From Chelatococcus asaccharovorans (lineage in GTDB: Bacteria; Pseudomonadota; Alphaproteobacteria; Rhizobiales; Beijerinckiaceae), in contig NZ_QJJK01000004.1 of NCBI RefSeq assembly GCF_003201475.1, positions 8,631 through 72,630 on the forward strand: a stretch of DNA of 64,000 nucleotides. Reading direction: 5' to 3'. Below are positions 53,703-61,905 of this stretch, piece after piece (the first letter of the stretch is position 1; each line of letters begins with the position of its first letter). The notes below the pieces were generated by a model, which saw only the letters and a program-made list of their open reading frames with translations, did not search any database and had not been told where the DNA came from. The translations under genes and the position numbers were made by a program.

Positions 53703-54575
53703 GTGGCAAGCATTTCCATTCAAGAATCCTGTCATCTCCATGTAGTGGAGGCCGGCAGCAACGATCGCGACCCGATCATAATCGTGCATGGCGGACGGGG
53801 CACAGCTGATCACAAAGCCGACTTCTTTGCCTTTCGTCCTCTGTCAAATGCCTTCCATTTGTATGCCTACGATCAACGTGGACACGGCAGATCGTCAGGC
53901 GGGGAGAGTGCGAGCTTTGGTCGGCTGGTTGCCGATTTGGAGCAACTCCGAGTGCGACTATTTGGCCAACGACCCATTTCGATAATCGGCGTCTCATATG
54001 GAGGCATGGTGGCTCTCTCATATGCTATCTCGTACCCCGAGAAGGTCGAGAAGCTTGTGGTGATCGGATGTGCAGCCAGCCATGACTTTGTCGAGCCAGC
54101 CTTGCAGCAATACGAAATCCGAAGAGATTGCGCTCCTCTTACCAGCAAGACAATGGTTCGGCGCATGCTGGACACCGGTTTCGACAGCGATCTCGAACTG
54201 AGGCTGGCCTGGTTTGCGCTTCGGCCCCTTTACGGTCAATGTGCGAATGCGGACGAATTGCTCTCGGCAGCAGCGAGCATTCACTTTGATGCTGCCCTGC
54301 ATCGCTCACTCGTTTTGAATCCGGCCTATGACATGCGCAATCGGCTGGCCGCGGTTGAGGCCAACACGCTTGTTGTCTGCGGAGCCGACGACTGGATCTT
54401 CACGCCGCAGTTTTCCAAAGAGATTGCATCCGGCATTTCCCGTTGCGAACTCTTAATCGTTCCGGATTGCGGGCATGCAGCGCATGTCGGTGCACCCGAA
54501 CTGGTCCTATCTGCGATTCACCAACACGTTGCTGGTCGTGTCTCCGTCCCGAGGCGACGCGCCCCCGCTTGGTAA
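53703..54575 (+). CDS. Alpha/beta hydrolase
   Basis: A 290-residue cytoplasmic hydrolase. The oxyanion strand IIIVHGGRG, the YDQRGHGRS loop, the nucleophile elbow IGVSYGGM (Ser98) and the C-terminal histidine in PDCGHAAH, with an acid in CGADDWIF, form a full catalytic triad. It resembles proline iminopeptidase and ester hydrolase types. The GTG at 53703 is the chosen start. The gene lies 122 bp after the second binding protein and converges with the minus-strand methyltransferase gene, with only 5 bp between the stops. It may release an ester or amide intermediate of the local pathway. Confidence 0.82.
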   Translation: MASISIQESCHLHVVEAGSNDRDPIIIVHGGRGTADHKADFFAFRPLSNAFHLYAYDQRGHGRSSGGESASFGRLVADLEQLRVRLFGQRPISIIGVSYGGMVALSYAISYPEKVEKLVVIGCAASHDFVEPALQQYEIRRDCAPLTSKTMVRRMLDTGFDSDLELRLAWFALRPLYGQCANADELLSAAASIHFDAALHRSLVLNPAYDMRNRLAAVEANTLVVCGADDWIFTPQFSKEIASGISRCELLIVPDCGHAAHVGAPELVLSAIHQHVAGRVSVPRRRAPAW

Positions 54576-54580
54576 CGCAA

Positions 54581-55411
54581 TCATCTACAGCGCGTGGCAA
54601 CGGTCATCTCGGTGCGGTAGCGAACCTCTACATCGCCCCGCTCATCTGCATGCTTGGCGATAAGGCGATCGAGGTTCTCAAGGACAGCTTTCTCTGTGTG
54701 AAGCTCATAGGCTTTTTTCATGTGAGACATGCTAAGGCAATAACCGCGGAAAGCGCGGGCGGGGACAAGTCGGTTCCAGTCTTTTGCGATCCGTTGCACT
54801 CCAGTGAACCCCGCGTCCCTCTCTAGTTCATCAACGAAGTTAGCTTCAGAATAGCCACCCGTAGAATCAGAGTACAAACCGCGGCGGTACATCGGGACAT
54901 GCCGTTCTTGAAACGACTCGAAGTCTGACATAAACTGACTCGCGTCCGGGCGCGGCTTGTGTTGAAGGATGAGAAGCAATCCTCCGTCGATCAATATCCG
55001 CTTGACTTCCGTGTAAAATGCGGAGCGATCGAACCAGTGAGCAGCAGTGGCTGCTGTCACTAACCCACACGAGTTATCACCGACGGGAATCGCTTCCGCG
55101 AAACCGACGATATATTGCGGTACGACCCTTGGAGACGCCGAGGAAGCGCCCGAGCGCTCTACCGCTTTATTGCGCATGTCGTCATTGGGATCTACACCGA
55201 GTACGAACTTTGCTCGTGGAAAGAGTTCGGTCAATTCGCGGGTGAAGATTCCTGTTCCGCAACCGATATCAACGATTCCGTGCTCTGCAGCCAGCCTTGA
55301 GACTCCCTCAAGAGCCGCGATCTCTGAATCGAGTCGATAGCCGGGCCGGTACGAATCGTAGTCATCGTGCACCCCATAGTAGAGCTGCCACGTTTGTGTT
55401 TGAACCGACAT
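54581..55411 (-). CDS. SAM-dependent methyltransferase, copy 1
   Basis: A 276-residue class I methyltransferase. The N-terminal YDSYRPGYRLDSEI stretch is followed by motif I IVDIGCGTGIFTREL and the acidic VLGVDPNDDMR, then VTAATAAHWFDRSAFYTEVKRIL, as in the UbiE-like 'methyltransferase domain' group. The ATG at 55411 has AGGAGGGTC in front, which decides it over 55444. It is the last gene of a seven-gene minus-strand operon and a paralogue of the methyltransferase at 58637-59464. The acceptor is unknown. Confidence 0.85.
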   Translation of the reverse strand: MSVQTQTWQLYYGVHDDYDSYRPGYRLDSEIAALEGVSRLAAEHGIVDIGCGTGIFTRELTELFPRAKFVLGVDPNDDMRNKAVERSGASSASPRVVPQYIVGFAEAIPVGDNSCGLVTAATAAHWFDRSAFYTEVKRILIDGGLLLILQHKPRPDASQFMSDFESFQERHVPMYRRGLYSDSTGGYSEANFVDELERDAGFTGVQRIAKDWNRLVPARAFRGYCLSMSHMKKAYELHTEKAVLENLDRLIAKHADERGDVEVRYRTEMTVATRCR

Positions 55412-55515
55412 GTGACCCTCCTTAGTTCTCAGCCAAGACAACAATTGTGCTGTCGATCATCGAAGTGGGTTCATCCGATCGACCGCAATATTGTCAAAAG
55501 TCGGGGTTCTTTTGT

Positions 55516-55983
55516 TCAGTCACCGTCCCGATCGGCACCTTGGGCGGCGAGGTCGCGATCTGGATTTGCCTCTTGAAACTTGGATAAGCTTGCCGTCAGG
55601 CGCGCAAGGAACCGCGCACAAAGGAAATCCACCCGGTGATCGGAACCATCGAAAGGAACGACCCAAACAAGCCGTTTCCGTAAACTTTCGTCAGCGGAAT
55701 ATGGGAAACTGCCGTCATCGCCGACGCCGATCATCTTCGCCGTGGTTCCTCCGTTGCAAAGTTGCCTGATCGTCTTCCAGTCGGGGTTTTCGTTGGCAAA
55801 CACTTGCTTGTCGCCCTCTTCAGTGGGCCGCCCTCGGGTTTCACGATGGAAGAAGTCAAAGCTATGCGCTGTCGCAAGAATCGCCGTAAAGAGATCGTCA
55901 ATTTGCTGGGTTTTGGTAAATTGATCGACAGCGCGCTCGGCAAGTCCGATATACTCTTGTGCCGTTTCCGGGAATTTTTGCAT
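55516..55983 (-). CDS. Unrecognised small protein of the minus-strand operon
   Basis: A 155-residue protein with no family I can name. The ATG at 55983 has a strong GGAGGG 4-5 bp upstream, which decides the start over a longer frame to 56130 that would overlap the SelA-like gene. It is soluble, with no signal or membrane segment, and looks mixed helical (PETAQEYIGLAERAVDQF, then FTAILATAHSFDFFHRETRG), with an acidic C-terminal tail ending in DRDGD. The spacing to the gene before it is 40 bp and to the gene after it 104 bp. The good ribosome-binding site and operon position support that it is real. Confidence 0.6.
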   Translation of the reverse strand: MQKFPETAQEYIGLAERAVDQFTKTQQIDDLFTAILATAHSFDFFHRETRGRPTEEGDKQVFANENPDWKTIRQLCNGGTTAKMIGVGDDGSFPYSADESLRKRLVWVVPFDGSDHRVDFLCARFLARLTASLSKFQEANPDRDLAAQGADRDGD

Positions 55984-56023
55984 ATAACCCTCCAAACTGT
56001 AGCGTCTGCTATGGGGGCTTTGT

Positions 56024-57568
56024 TCAAGTCCCATGTTGGGCGACAAGTCGCGCATTCCATTCCGCATCTCCAAACTGCCTAAAAAGGGACGGGCTCCGTA
56101 GCTCCCGTGGAGAGCCACCGAGGTGAACAACTCCCTTGATGCGGTCTTCGCAGCGCCGGCCTTCGAAATGATAGTGAAGTTCCATTTGGTCGACTTGATA
56201 CTTCACGAGGAGGTAAATATCGTCGCCGCGGGTGTATCCTTTTACAGGCGTTTCGAAAGTAGTGCTTCGATAAACACCGCTGATTTCCTCCCTTTTCTGC
56301 ATCAACTCTATTGCATGCTCTTCAATTCGGCCGGCGAAAGTTACAACGCTGTTCCAGGATCCCGAAAAAATCCTATCCGGTTCTCGGCCGGCCGCTCGTC
56401 GTTTGTTCCCGATCTCCGACTGCAGATCCCGGAACACGGAGGTCAACGATCCTGAAACTAGGCGGGCCTGTTCGTGATCAACAATATTGAATGGGTCAAT
56501 GACCACGACGTTTTTATTTGTGTGAAAATCCGGAAGTTGAATCTGAAAATCGCGTAGCATACGCGCGACAACCTGGTCAGCTTTGACACGGCTGTCATCC
56601 CAGCCAATCTGGAGGCGCGGCGTCAGTGCCCACCAAGTTGAGGGCTGGATAGAGGCCCGGAAGAGATCAGCGGGAAGGTCTGAAACTATTGTCTTCAACA
56701 AACGATACCACCTCCGCTCGTCAGTCGCGCGCAGAGATGGGGTAAGCCAAGCCTCAAGGGCGACGACTGCTCCAATGATCTCCTCTTTGCCGACCTTCAT
56801 GGACCGACCGAAAGAAAGATGGGGTGGCCCGTTCGCCCAGGCAGCCCGCGCAAGCCGTTCCGATCCGACCAGTAAGCCGCTCGACTGTGGCCCTCTTAGA
56901 TATTTTCCACCGGAATAGATCGCTAAGGTGGCGCCCCGAGATAGCCAGGGGTCAGGCGTGCCGGGGGACAGGCCAGCTGCATCCACTACGATCGGCAAGT
57001 GTCCAACGCGTCGACGTATCTCCTCCAACGACATTTTGCGGTCGGTGGCCTCCGCCCTGCCCAGGAAGCACACCATGCATGCCGTCTCAGCCGCTTTTTC
57101 GAGCGCATCGAGACTCTCGAACGGGACGAGTTCTGCCCCGACAGTAGTCATCACGGAATCATAGGGGAACCGATGTGTCTGCGGAATAAGGACTCGATTT
57201 TTCAAGGCTCCGGTCTTGGGCAATCTCGTCATTGCAACGGGTTCGTTCCCTGCGATGCATGCAGCAGTGGACAACGCCAACGCCGCAACGCTGCCTGCTG
57301 TCACAATGCCCCATTCCGCCCCGATTAGTCGAGCGATGTATCTGCCGACTCCTTCGGCGAGCTCATCCATATCGACAAAGCCCTCACCGGCCGCCTTCAT
57401 GGCGTTCATGACCAACGCAGTTGGATTACTTCCACCAAAGCTCGATCTAGTGCCGGCGCAATTGATGATCGGTCGGACCCCTAACGCCTCGTAGATCCAG
57501 CCGCGGCGAGCGCTTTCACGGGATTTGAGTTGCTCGCACAACGAAGAAAATTGACGATCAGATGTCAT
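56024..57568 (-). CDS. SelA / DgaE-like PLP-dependent lyase with C-terminal extension
   Basis: A 514-residue fold-type I PLP protein. The PLP lysine is in AIYSGGKYLRGPQSSGLLVG, the hallmark of the selenocysteine synthase / D-glucosaminate-6-phosphate ammonia-lyase group; LGVRPIINCAGTRSSFGG near the start is also typical. Around 140 C-terminal residues (from about FAGRIEEHAIELMQKREEI on) go beyond the usual length and end in a His-rich MELHYHFEGRR segment. It probably eliminates ammonia, water or an acyl group from a modified amino acid. It overlaps the deacylase before it by 4 bp, so its substrate may be the deacylated product. It is not a selenium gene: no selB or selenocysteine tRNA is nearby. 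Confidence 0.75.
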   Translation of the reverse strand: MTSDRQFSSLCEQLKSRESARRGWIYEALGVRPIINCAGTRSSFGGSNPTALVMNAMKAAGEGFVDMDELAEGVGRYIARLIGAEWGIVTAGSVAALALSTAACIAGNEPVAMTRLPKTGALKNRVLIPQTHRFPYDSVMTTVGAELVPFESLDALEKAAETACMVCFLGRAEATDRKMSLEEIRRRVGHLPIVVDAAGLSPGTPDPWLSRGATLAIYSGGKYLRGPQSSGLLVGSERLARAAWANGPPHLSFGRSMKVGKEEIIGAVVALEAWLTPSLRATDERRWYRLLKTIVSDLPADLFRASIQPSTWWALTPRLQIGWDDSRVKADQVVARMLRDFQIQLPDFHTNKNVVVIDPFNIVDHEQARLVSGSLTSVFRDLQSEIGNKRRAAGREPDRIFSGSWNSVVTFAGRIEEHAIELMQKREEISGVYRSTTFETPVKGYTRGDDIYLLVKYQVDQMELHYHFEGRRCEDRIKGVVHLGGSPRELRSPSLFRQFGDAEWNARLVAQHGT

Positions 57569-58608
57569 TGGGATTGCTCGATCGGATCGGCTATCGTGTC
57601 GGGCGACCAGATTCTCCCGATATTGAAAAGGCAGTCGCCGACGCGGGCTCTTGCTAAAAAACGTCGACATAGCACGACGCCGCCAACTCCAAAATAGACC
57701 GGTATAGGCTTCCGCCATGGCTCGTCCGTAAAATGGATGCGGCCCGCGTCCTGACCATCGTCCACAGTATCGCCAAGGTTTACGAGTGGCTCGAACAATC
57801 CATTTGCTGGCGCATAGACGAACTCCTTGGGTTGAACGCGATAAAGAAGCCGGATTGAACCAGATTGAGGCTCCTCGGGAGCCTTAGCGAGGAGACCAAC
57901 GTGATGCAGTAGGCGGGCAAGTCCATTCTCCGCCGCAGTGAGCAATCCGAGTGAGGCGGTGCCTCCACCGCCCAACTCAGTCGAGAGACAAGGGATTCCT
58001 CCTAGGCGATCGCAGGCGCCGGTCAGGCTGCGGTCTCCCCCTGTGGACCCATCGGTCGCGAACCCGACAGGCAGCCCAAACACCCGCATGAGGTCAAGGT
58101 CCCGGCGAAGTTGCGAGGTCGACTTCGAGGAAACAACCACCGTTGAAGGCAGGTATTCCAATGAACCTCCTCCTGAGTGAAAGTCGCAAACGAGGTCGCA
58201 GCCGGGCAATAACACCGTTTCAATGAAATGAGCGATCATCATGGTTGGAGGTCCGTTGGGATCTCCTGGAAAACTACGATTCAGGTTGCCATGGTCAAAA
58301 GGTGAAACACGCTGACCAGCCTCAACGGCCGGAGCGTTCGCTCCTGGCAGAACGATGAGCTGTCCCCGAACGTCGTCCGATTGCAGTGACTGGATCAGCT
58401 TGATCAACATGATCTGGCCTTCCCATTCGTCGCCATGGCTGCCCGCGATCAACAGAATCCGAGGACCGGATCCGTTCTTGATGCTCGCGATGGGAACGGG
58501 AATCCATCCATATGCTGACTCGTTTGTCGAGATTGGCACGCGAAGGTAACCAGTCGTCTTTCCCTCTTTTTGAAGATCGATTTCGGTCCAGATCCTTGAC
58601 CTTTGCAT
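57565..58608 (-). CDS. Aspartoacylase / succinylglutamate desuccinylase-family deacylase, second copy
   Basis: About 347 residues, paralogous to 33583-34632. The zinc site is in IAGSHGDEWEGQ and VCDFHSGGGSLEY, and STELGGGGTASLG matches the active-site loop of the paralogue. The ATG at 58608 has GGCAGGA upstream and gives a length like the paralogue; earlier in-frame starts run to 58647. It should cleave an N-acyl amino acid. The stop overlaps the SelA-like gene by 4 bp. The GNAT acetyltransferase two genes upstream may add the group removed here, or the two may act on different intermediates. Confidence 0.84.
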   Translation of the reverse strand: MQRSRIWTEIDLQKEGKTTGYLRVPISTNESAYGWIPVPIASIKNGSGPRILLIAGSHGDEWEGQIMLIKLIQSLQSDDVRGQLIVLPGANAPAVEAGQRVSPFDHGNLNRSFPGDPNGPPTMMIAHFIETVLLPGCDLVCDFHSGGGSLEYLPSTVVVSSKSTSQLRRDLDLMRVFGLPVGFATDGSTGGDRSLTGACDRLGGIPCLSTELGGGGTASLGLLTAAENGLARLLHHVGLLAKAPEEPQSGSIRLLYRVQPKEFVYAPANGLFEPLVNLGDTVDDGQDAGRIHFTDEPWRKPIPVYFGVGGVVLCRRFLARARVGDCLFNIGRIWSPDTIADPIEQSQ

Positions 58609-58636
58609 CGTTGTCCTGCCTTGCATGGTCGACATG

Positions 58637-59464
58637 TCAAGCGCCACAAATAGCGGTTGTAAGTTCAGTGGTGTATGTCACATCGATGATGCCGTTCGCA
58701 TCGCAGTGATCGGATATAATTGACCGCAACTCGCCCATAATCGCGGCGTCGCCCCTCTCCGCACGGGCCATTTTGACTTGAATCGTCGACAAGGCAAAAG
58801 CTTCAAAGCCCTCGGAAGTAAACTGTCTCGGCCAGTCCCACTTTTGCAGCAAGACACCTGAGAAGCGATCATCCGAGGTCAGTTCTGCATGGAAGTCAGC
58901 AGCCGAATGGCCGCCCCGAGCATCTGCGTACGTGCCGGTCCGGTATCCAGGAACGAACTTTTCGAGGAATACCTCGAAGGACCGAAACAGACCGGCCTCA
59001 CACCTTCGCTTGTTTTGCAACAGGGCGAGAAGACCTTCACTGACCAAGACCCGATGGGCCTCGGTATAAAATTGCTCCCGATCGAAGAGCTGTGCGGCGC
59101 CGGCCGCAGTTATCACAGCAACGGATCGATCACCGAACGGAAGCCGCTCGGCCGGAGACTGCACAAATCGGATCGGTCGAACTGTTGTTGTCGCTTCGAG
59201 AGCTCGCTGGATCATCATTGAGCTTGGTTCAAGACCACGGATTTCAAACGTTTCGCCAAGAGCGTCCGATAGCATCCGTGTGAAAATACCTGTCCCACAG
59301 CCCACGTCGACTATCCGACGCGAGGAGCTGCCGAGAGCGAGAGTTCGCTTTGCGATCTCTTGGACGACGTCGTCTGGATATCCCGGTCGTTCCTTATCAT
59401 AGTGTTCGCCAAGCGACTGATAATGTTCCCACGCAATGGGCTTCGTCAGAATTTTGGTCGACAT
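58637..59464 (-). CDS. SAM-dependent methyltransferase, copy 2
   Basis: A 275-residue class I methyltransferase: YDKERPGYPDDVVQEIA, motif I IVDVGCGTGIFTRML, acidic IRGLEPSSMMIQ and VITAAGAAQLFDREQFYTEAHRVL. It aligns along its whole length with the protein at 54581-55411, including the FYTE-HRVL/FYTE-KRIL stretch and the later GGxSxADF motif. The ATG at 59464 with GGAGA upstream is chosen over a longer frame to 59578 that would overlap the GNAT gene. The next gene follows after 28 bp. Two paralogous methyltransferases in one operon suggest two methylation steps or two related substrates. Confidence 0.85.
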   Translation of the reverse strand: MSTKILTKPIAWEHYQSLGEHYDKERPGYPDDVVQEIAKRTLALGSSSRRIVDVGCGTGIFTRMLSDALGETFEIRGLEPSSMMIQRALEATTTVRPIRFVQSPAERLPFGDRSVAVITAAGAAQLFDREQFYTEAHRVLVSEGLLALLQNKRRCEAGLFRSFEVFLEKFVPGYRTGTYADARGGHSAADFHAELTSDDRFSGVLLQKWDWPRQFTSEGFEAFALSTIQVKMARAERGDAAIMGELRSIISDHCDANGIIDVTYTTELTTAICGA

Positions 59465-59517
59465 GACATTTCTCCAGAGAGCGCGTGCGACTTTTGATCC
59501 TGCATGTCTGCAGCATA

Positions 59518-60093
59518 TCAAGACCCGCGGACGTCCACGTGACACCGGCGAAAAGGTGCGGCTCGGGCGAGCTTGCAAGCGCCCGCGCTCGGCCGCCCCA
59601 AATGTCGTGCGAACCGATAGTGGGGTTGGAGACCCGGGATATTTCGCTCGCCACCAATTTGCCTGAAACTATGATGCCGATAAAATCCACCTGCTGTTGT
59701 TCTCCCGTTGCACCACACCAGGACACCCCCGCGCCTACGAATTTCGCGTAAACCGTGCTCCAACACGGCGCTGGCAAATCCAAGCCGTCGAAACTCCGTA
59801 GCCGTTGCCATGCCGCGGATCCTCCAAGCGCTTCCCGGGACGCGCATTTCCTCAAGTCCCATATCTTCGAGAATGAAACTGCCGACAGAGGCCAGGAGCG
59901 GACCGCAGTACGCTCCGACGTGAAATACCTCGTCGGCGTAGGGATATGCCGGCACTGGTTTCGGCGGCGCAGGGGCCAACGCCATAGTCCGAAGCTCGAA
60001 GCCCGCCTCCTCAGAAATCAGACAGACGCGCAGATCGGTATCAGCCAAAGGGACCTGACCAATCGTCCCTGGGTGAGATGAGTAATTGTTCAC
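59518..60093 (-). CDS. GNAT-family N-acetyltransferase
   Basis: About 191 residues. The acetyl-CoA motif A is visible in RIRGMATATEFRRLGFASAVL, followed by EHGLREIRRRGG, and motif B in ARTTAGGFYRHHSF-like text (GRTTAGGFYRHHSFRQIG). Start choice: an ATG at 60111 abuts the aminotransferase stop (TGATG), but the codons just after it form a near-perfect AGGGAGGTGA ribosome-binding site placed 5 bp before a GTG at 60093. Both are possible and 60093 is preferred. It is the second gene of the minus-strand operon and is predicted to acylate an amine intermediate. The C-terminal 30 residues are Arg/Ala-rich. Confidence 0.78.
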   Translation of the reverse strand: MNNYSSHPGTIGQVPLADTDLRVCLISEEAGFELRTMALAPAPPKPVPAYPYADEVFHVGAYCGPLLASVGSFILEDMGLEEMRVPGSAWRIRGMATATEFRRLGFASAVLEHGLREIRRRGGVLVWCNGRTTAGGFYRHHSFRQIGGERNIPGLQPHYRFARHLGRPSAGACKLARAAPFRRCHVDVRGS

Positions 60094-60110
60094 TTTCACC
60101 TCCCTTTTCA

Positions 60111-61247
60111 TCAGCGCGCGTCGTGAAGAGACGCGATGATCGCCAGTCCGCGTTTGAGTTCGTCTTGGGTCGACGGCACTCCAAGGCCGATTCGAAACTT
60201 GTGATCTCCACGTTCATTGTTGACTGCGAAGGAATCGCCGGCGCCCACAACCACTCCGGCGTCGAGAGCTGCCTTCACGAATTCCGAGAGCTGCCAGCCT
60301 CGTGGCAAGTCGATCCAAAGATGATAGTTGGACGCCTTCGACGATATCTGCTCACAGGGCAGGATTGATGCGGCGAGAGCCCGGCGTCTCGACGTCTCCA
60401 ATCGCACTGACCGCAAGATCTCATACGCAATGCCGCTTGAGAGCCAGTGCGATGCAACCTCGGCCACCAGAGGTGCAACCATCCAATTTGTGGTCCGCAC
60501 TCCGGGCCAAAAGACATCCTTTGTGATATGGGCGTTTGGCCCAACGACATAAGCTACTCGCAGCTGCGCAGCGAGCGACTTACTCAGTCCAAGCATGTAC
60601 CAGCTGCGCTCAGGCGCATAGACGGACAGCGGAGGAGGGGAATTTTCAGGGAGCATGCCATAAATGTCGTCTTCGAAGAGCCATAAATCATGGCGTCGAG
60701 CCACTTCTGCAATTTCGGCACGTCTAGCATCCGACATCGTGGCCGAGGTGGGATTATGCAATGTAGGCATGCAATAAAGTGCACGAGCATCATCGCGCAT
60801 CTCTGCGCAAGCTCGCTCGAGGCTGGTGGGAGTGATCCCCTCATCATCCATCGACACAGGATGGAGCTTGATTCCAAATAGTCTCGATAGAGGCTTTATG
60901 GCTGGATAAGTCAGCTCTTCAACGAGCAGGGTACCTCCTGGCTTGACGAAGTACGCCATGAGCATAGCGAGAACATTTTGCGAACCGCTCGACAAAACCA
61001 CGCGTTCCGGATCTGGCTTCTGGTCGAACCGTTGCGCAAGCCAGGTCGATGCAGCTTCTCGATCGCGGGCTGTCCCCATGAAGCGTGGAAAACGGATCGC
61101 GTCGGCGATGTTTGCCCCTCCAAGATCAACAAAACTGTCCTCCAAGGCGCGCTGAACCAAAGGGCTCGGTGGCGGAAAATTCCGTCCGAAGTCGATAGAT
61201 GATGCGGGGACTTGCGCAGCCTTTTTGATACCGGAAAGATCGTCCAC
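60111..61247 (-). CDS. PLP aminotransferase resembling the MocR catalytic domain, copy 2
   Basis: A 378-residue fold-type I enzyme paralogous to 46983-48119: VLSSGSQNVLAMLMAYF, YCMPTLHNPTSATMS, LFEDDIYGMLPENSPPP and the PLP lysine in MLGLSKSLAAQLRVAYVV. It lacks the winged-helix domain of MocR regulators. The GTG at 61247 is preceded by GGGAGG at the right distance. It is the first gene of the low-GC part of the operon, 34 bp after the CDP-alcohol transferase gene, so it may be co-transcribed with the activation genes upstream. Confidence 0.85.
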   Translation of the reverse strand: MDDLSGIKKAAQVPASSIDFGRNFPPPSPLVQRALEDSFVDLGGANIADAIRFPRFMGTARDREAASTWLAQRFDQKPDPERVVLSSGSQNVLAMLMAYFVKPGGTLLVEELTYPAIKPLSRLFGIKLHPVSMDDEGITPTSLERACAEMRDDARALYCMPTLHNPTSATMSDARRAEIAEVARRHDLWLFEDDIYGMLPENSPPPLSVYAPERSWYMLGLSKSLAAQLRVAYVVGPNAHITKDVFWPGVRTTNWMVAPLVAEVASHWLSSGIAYEILRSVRLETSRRRALAASILPCEQISSKASNYHLWIDLPRGWQLSEFVKAALDAGVVVGAGDSFAVNNERGDHKFRIGLGVPSTQDELKRGLAIIASLHDAR

Positions 61248-61281
61248 AATTTGCCTCCCTAATCATGTGTTTTTCACGAGC

Positions 61282-61905
61282 CTAAGGCTCCATCGTTGAC
61301 ACCATCGCGAGCGCAATCGAAGCGGCGAGCGCGAAGGCCGTCGCGATCGGGACAGCCACGCCACGAATGGCCGGGACACGAATTGCGGTCGTCACATGCA
61401 AGATCGCCAATATGATAAAGGCCGCTGCGACCAACGTCGGAAAGACGGAAGCCGGAATGACCGGGCGCGATAGGAGCATGATGGCCAGAAGCGGAGTGTC
61501 GTAAGAAACCGGAATGCCAGTGAACCGCGCGCCGCTTGTCAGCCCAACGTTCTCGAAGTAGCTGAGCCGTATCGCACCTGCCAGAACCAAGAGCAAACTT
61601 GCGACCAGCGATAAGGCGCTGCCTTCGCCAACGAGAATGATCACTGCGGCCGGAAACACAACACCATGGATGAAGTCTGCAAAGCCATCAAAGCTTTTCC
61701 CAAAGTCAGCCACGCCTGGGCGGCGAAGGTGGCCCGTCTTGCGGGCGACATGCCCGTCCCAGTGGTCGAGGAACCACGTCCAGAGCATCGCGGACGTGCC
61801 GAGCTCGACATGGCCGTTCAGCGCGAGGAACAGGCCGGCGATCGCGAACACATAGCCGACGGCGGTGATGGCGTTGGCGTAATCGCGGAGATAGAGCAGC
61901 ATCAT
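61282..61905 (-). CDS. CDP-alcohol phosphatidyltransferase-family membrane enzyme
   Basis: A 207-residue integral membrane protein with about six helices. The catalytic motif reads D47-HW-DG-HV-AR followed by G69-KSF-D73-GFA-D77. All four aspartates of the canonical DxxDGxxAR...GxxxDxxxD are present, but the AR-to-G spacer is 13 residues rather than 8. The enzyme would move an alcohol-phosphate or phosphonate head group from a CMP-activated donor to a lipid or other alcohol. It overlaps the cytidylyltransferase gene by 4 bp. Together with that gene and the aminotransferase this is the layout of phosphonolipid or phosphonoglycan synthesis. GC is back to the high level of the main chromosome. 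Confidence 0.85.
   Translation of the reverse strand: MMLLYLRDYANAITAVGYVFAIAGLFLALNGHVELGTSAMLWTWFLDHWDGHVARKTGHLRRPGVADFGKSFDGFADFIHGVVFPAAVIILVGEGSALSLVASLLLVLAGAIRLSYFENVGLTSGARFTGIPVSYDTPLLAIMLLSRPVIPASVFPTLVAAAFIILAILHVTTAIRVPAIRGVAVPIATAFALAASIALAMVSTMEP

Noticed and set aside
56024-57568. Possible selenocysteine synthase (selA)
   Set aside because: No selB, selD or selenocysteine tRNA nearby, an extra C-terminal domain, and the neighbours are amino-acid-modifying enzymes; the DgaE-like lyase reading fits better.
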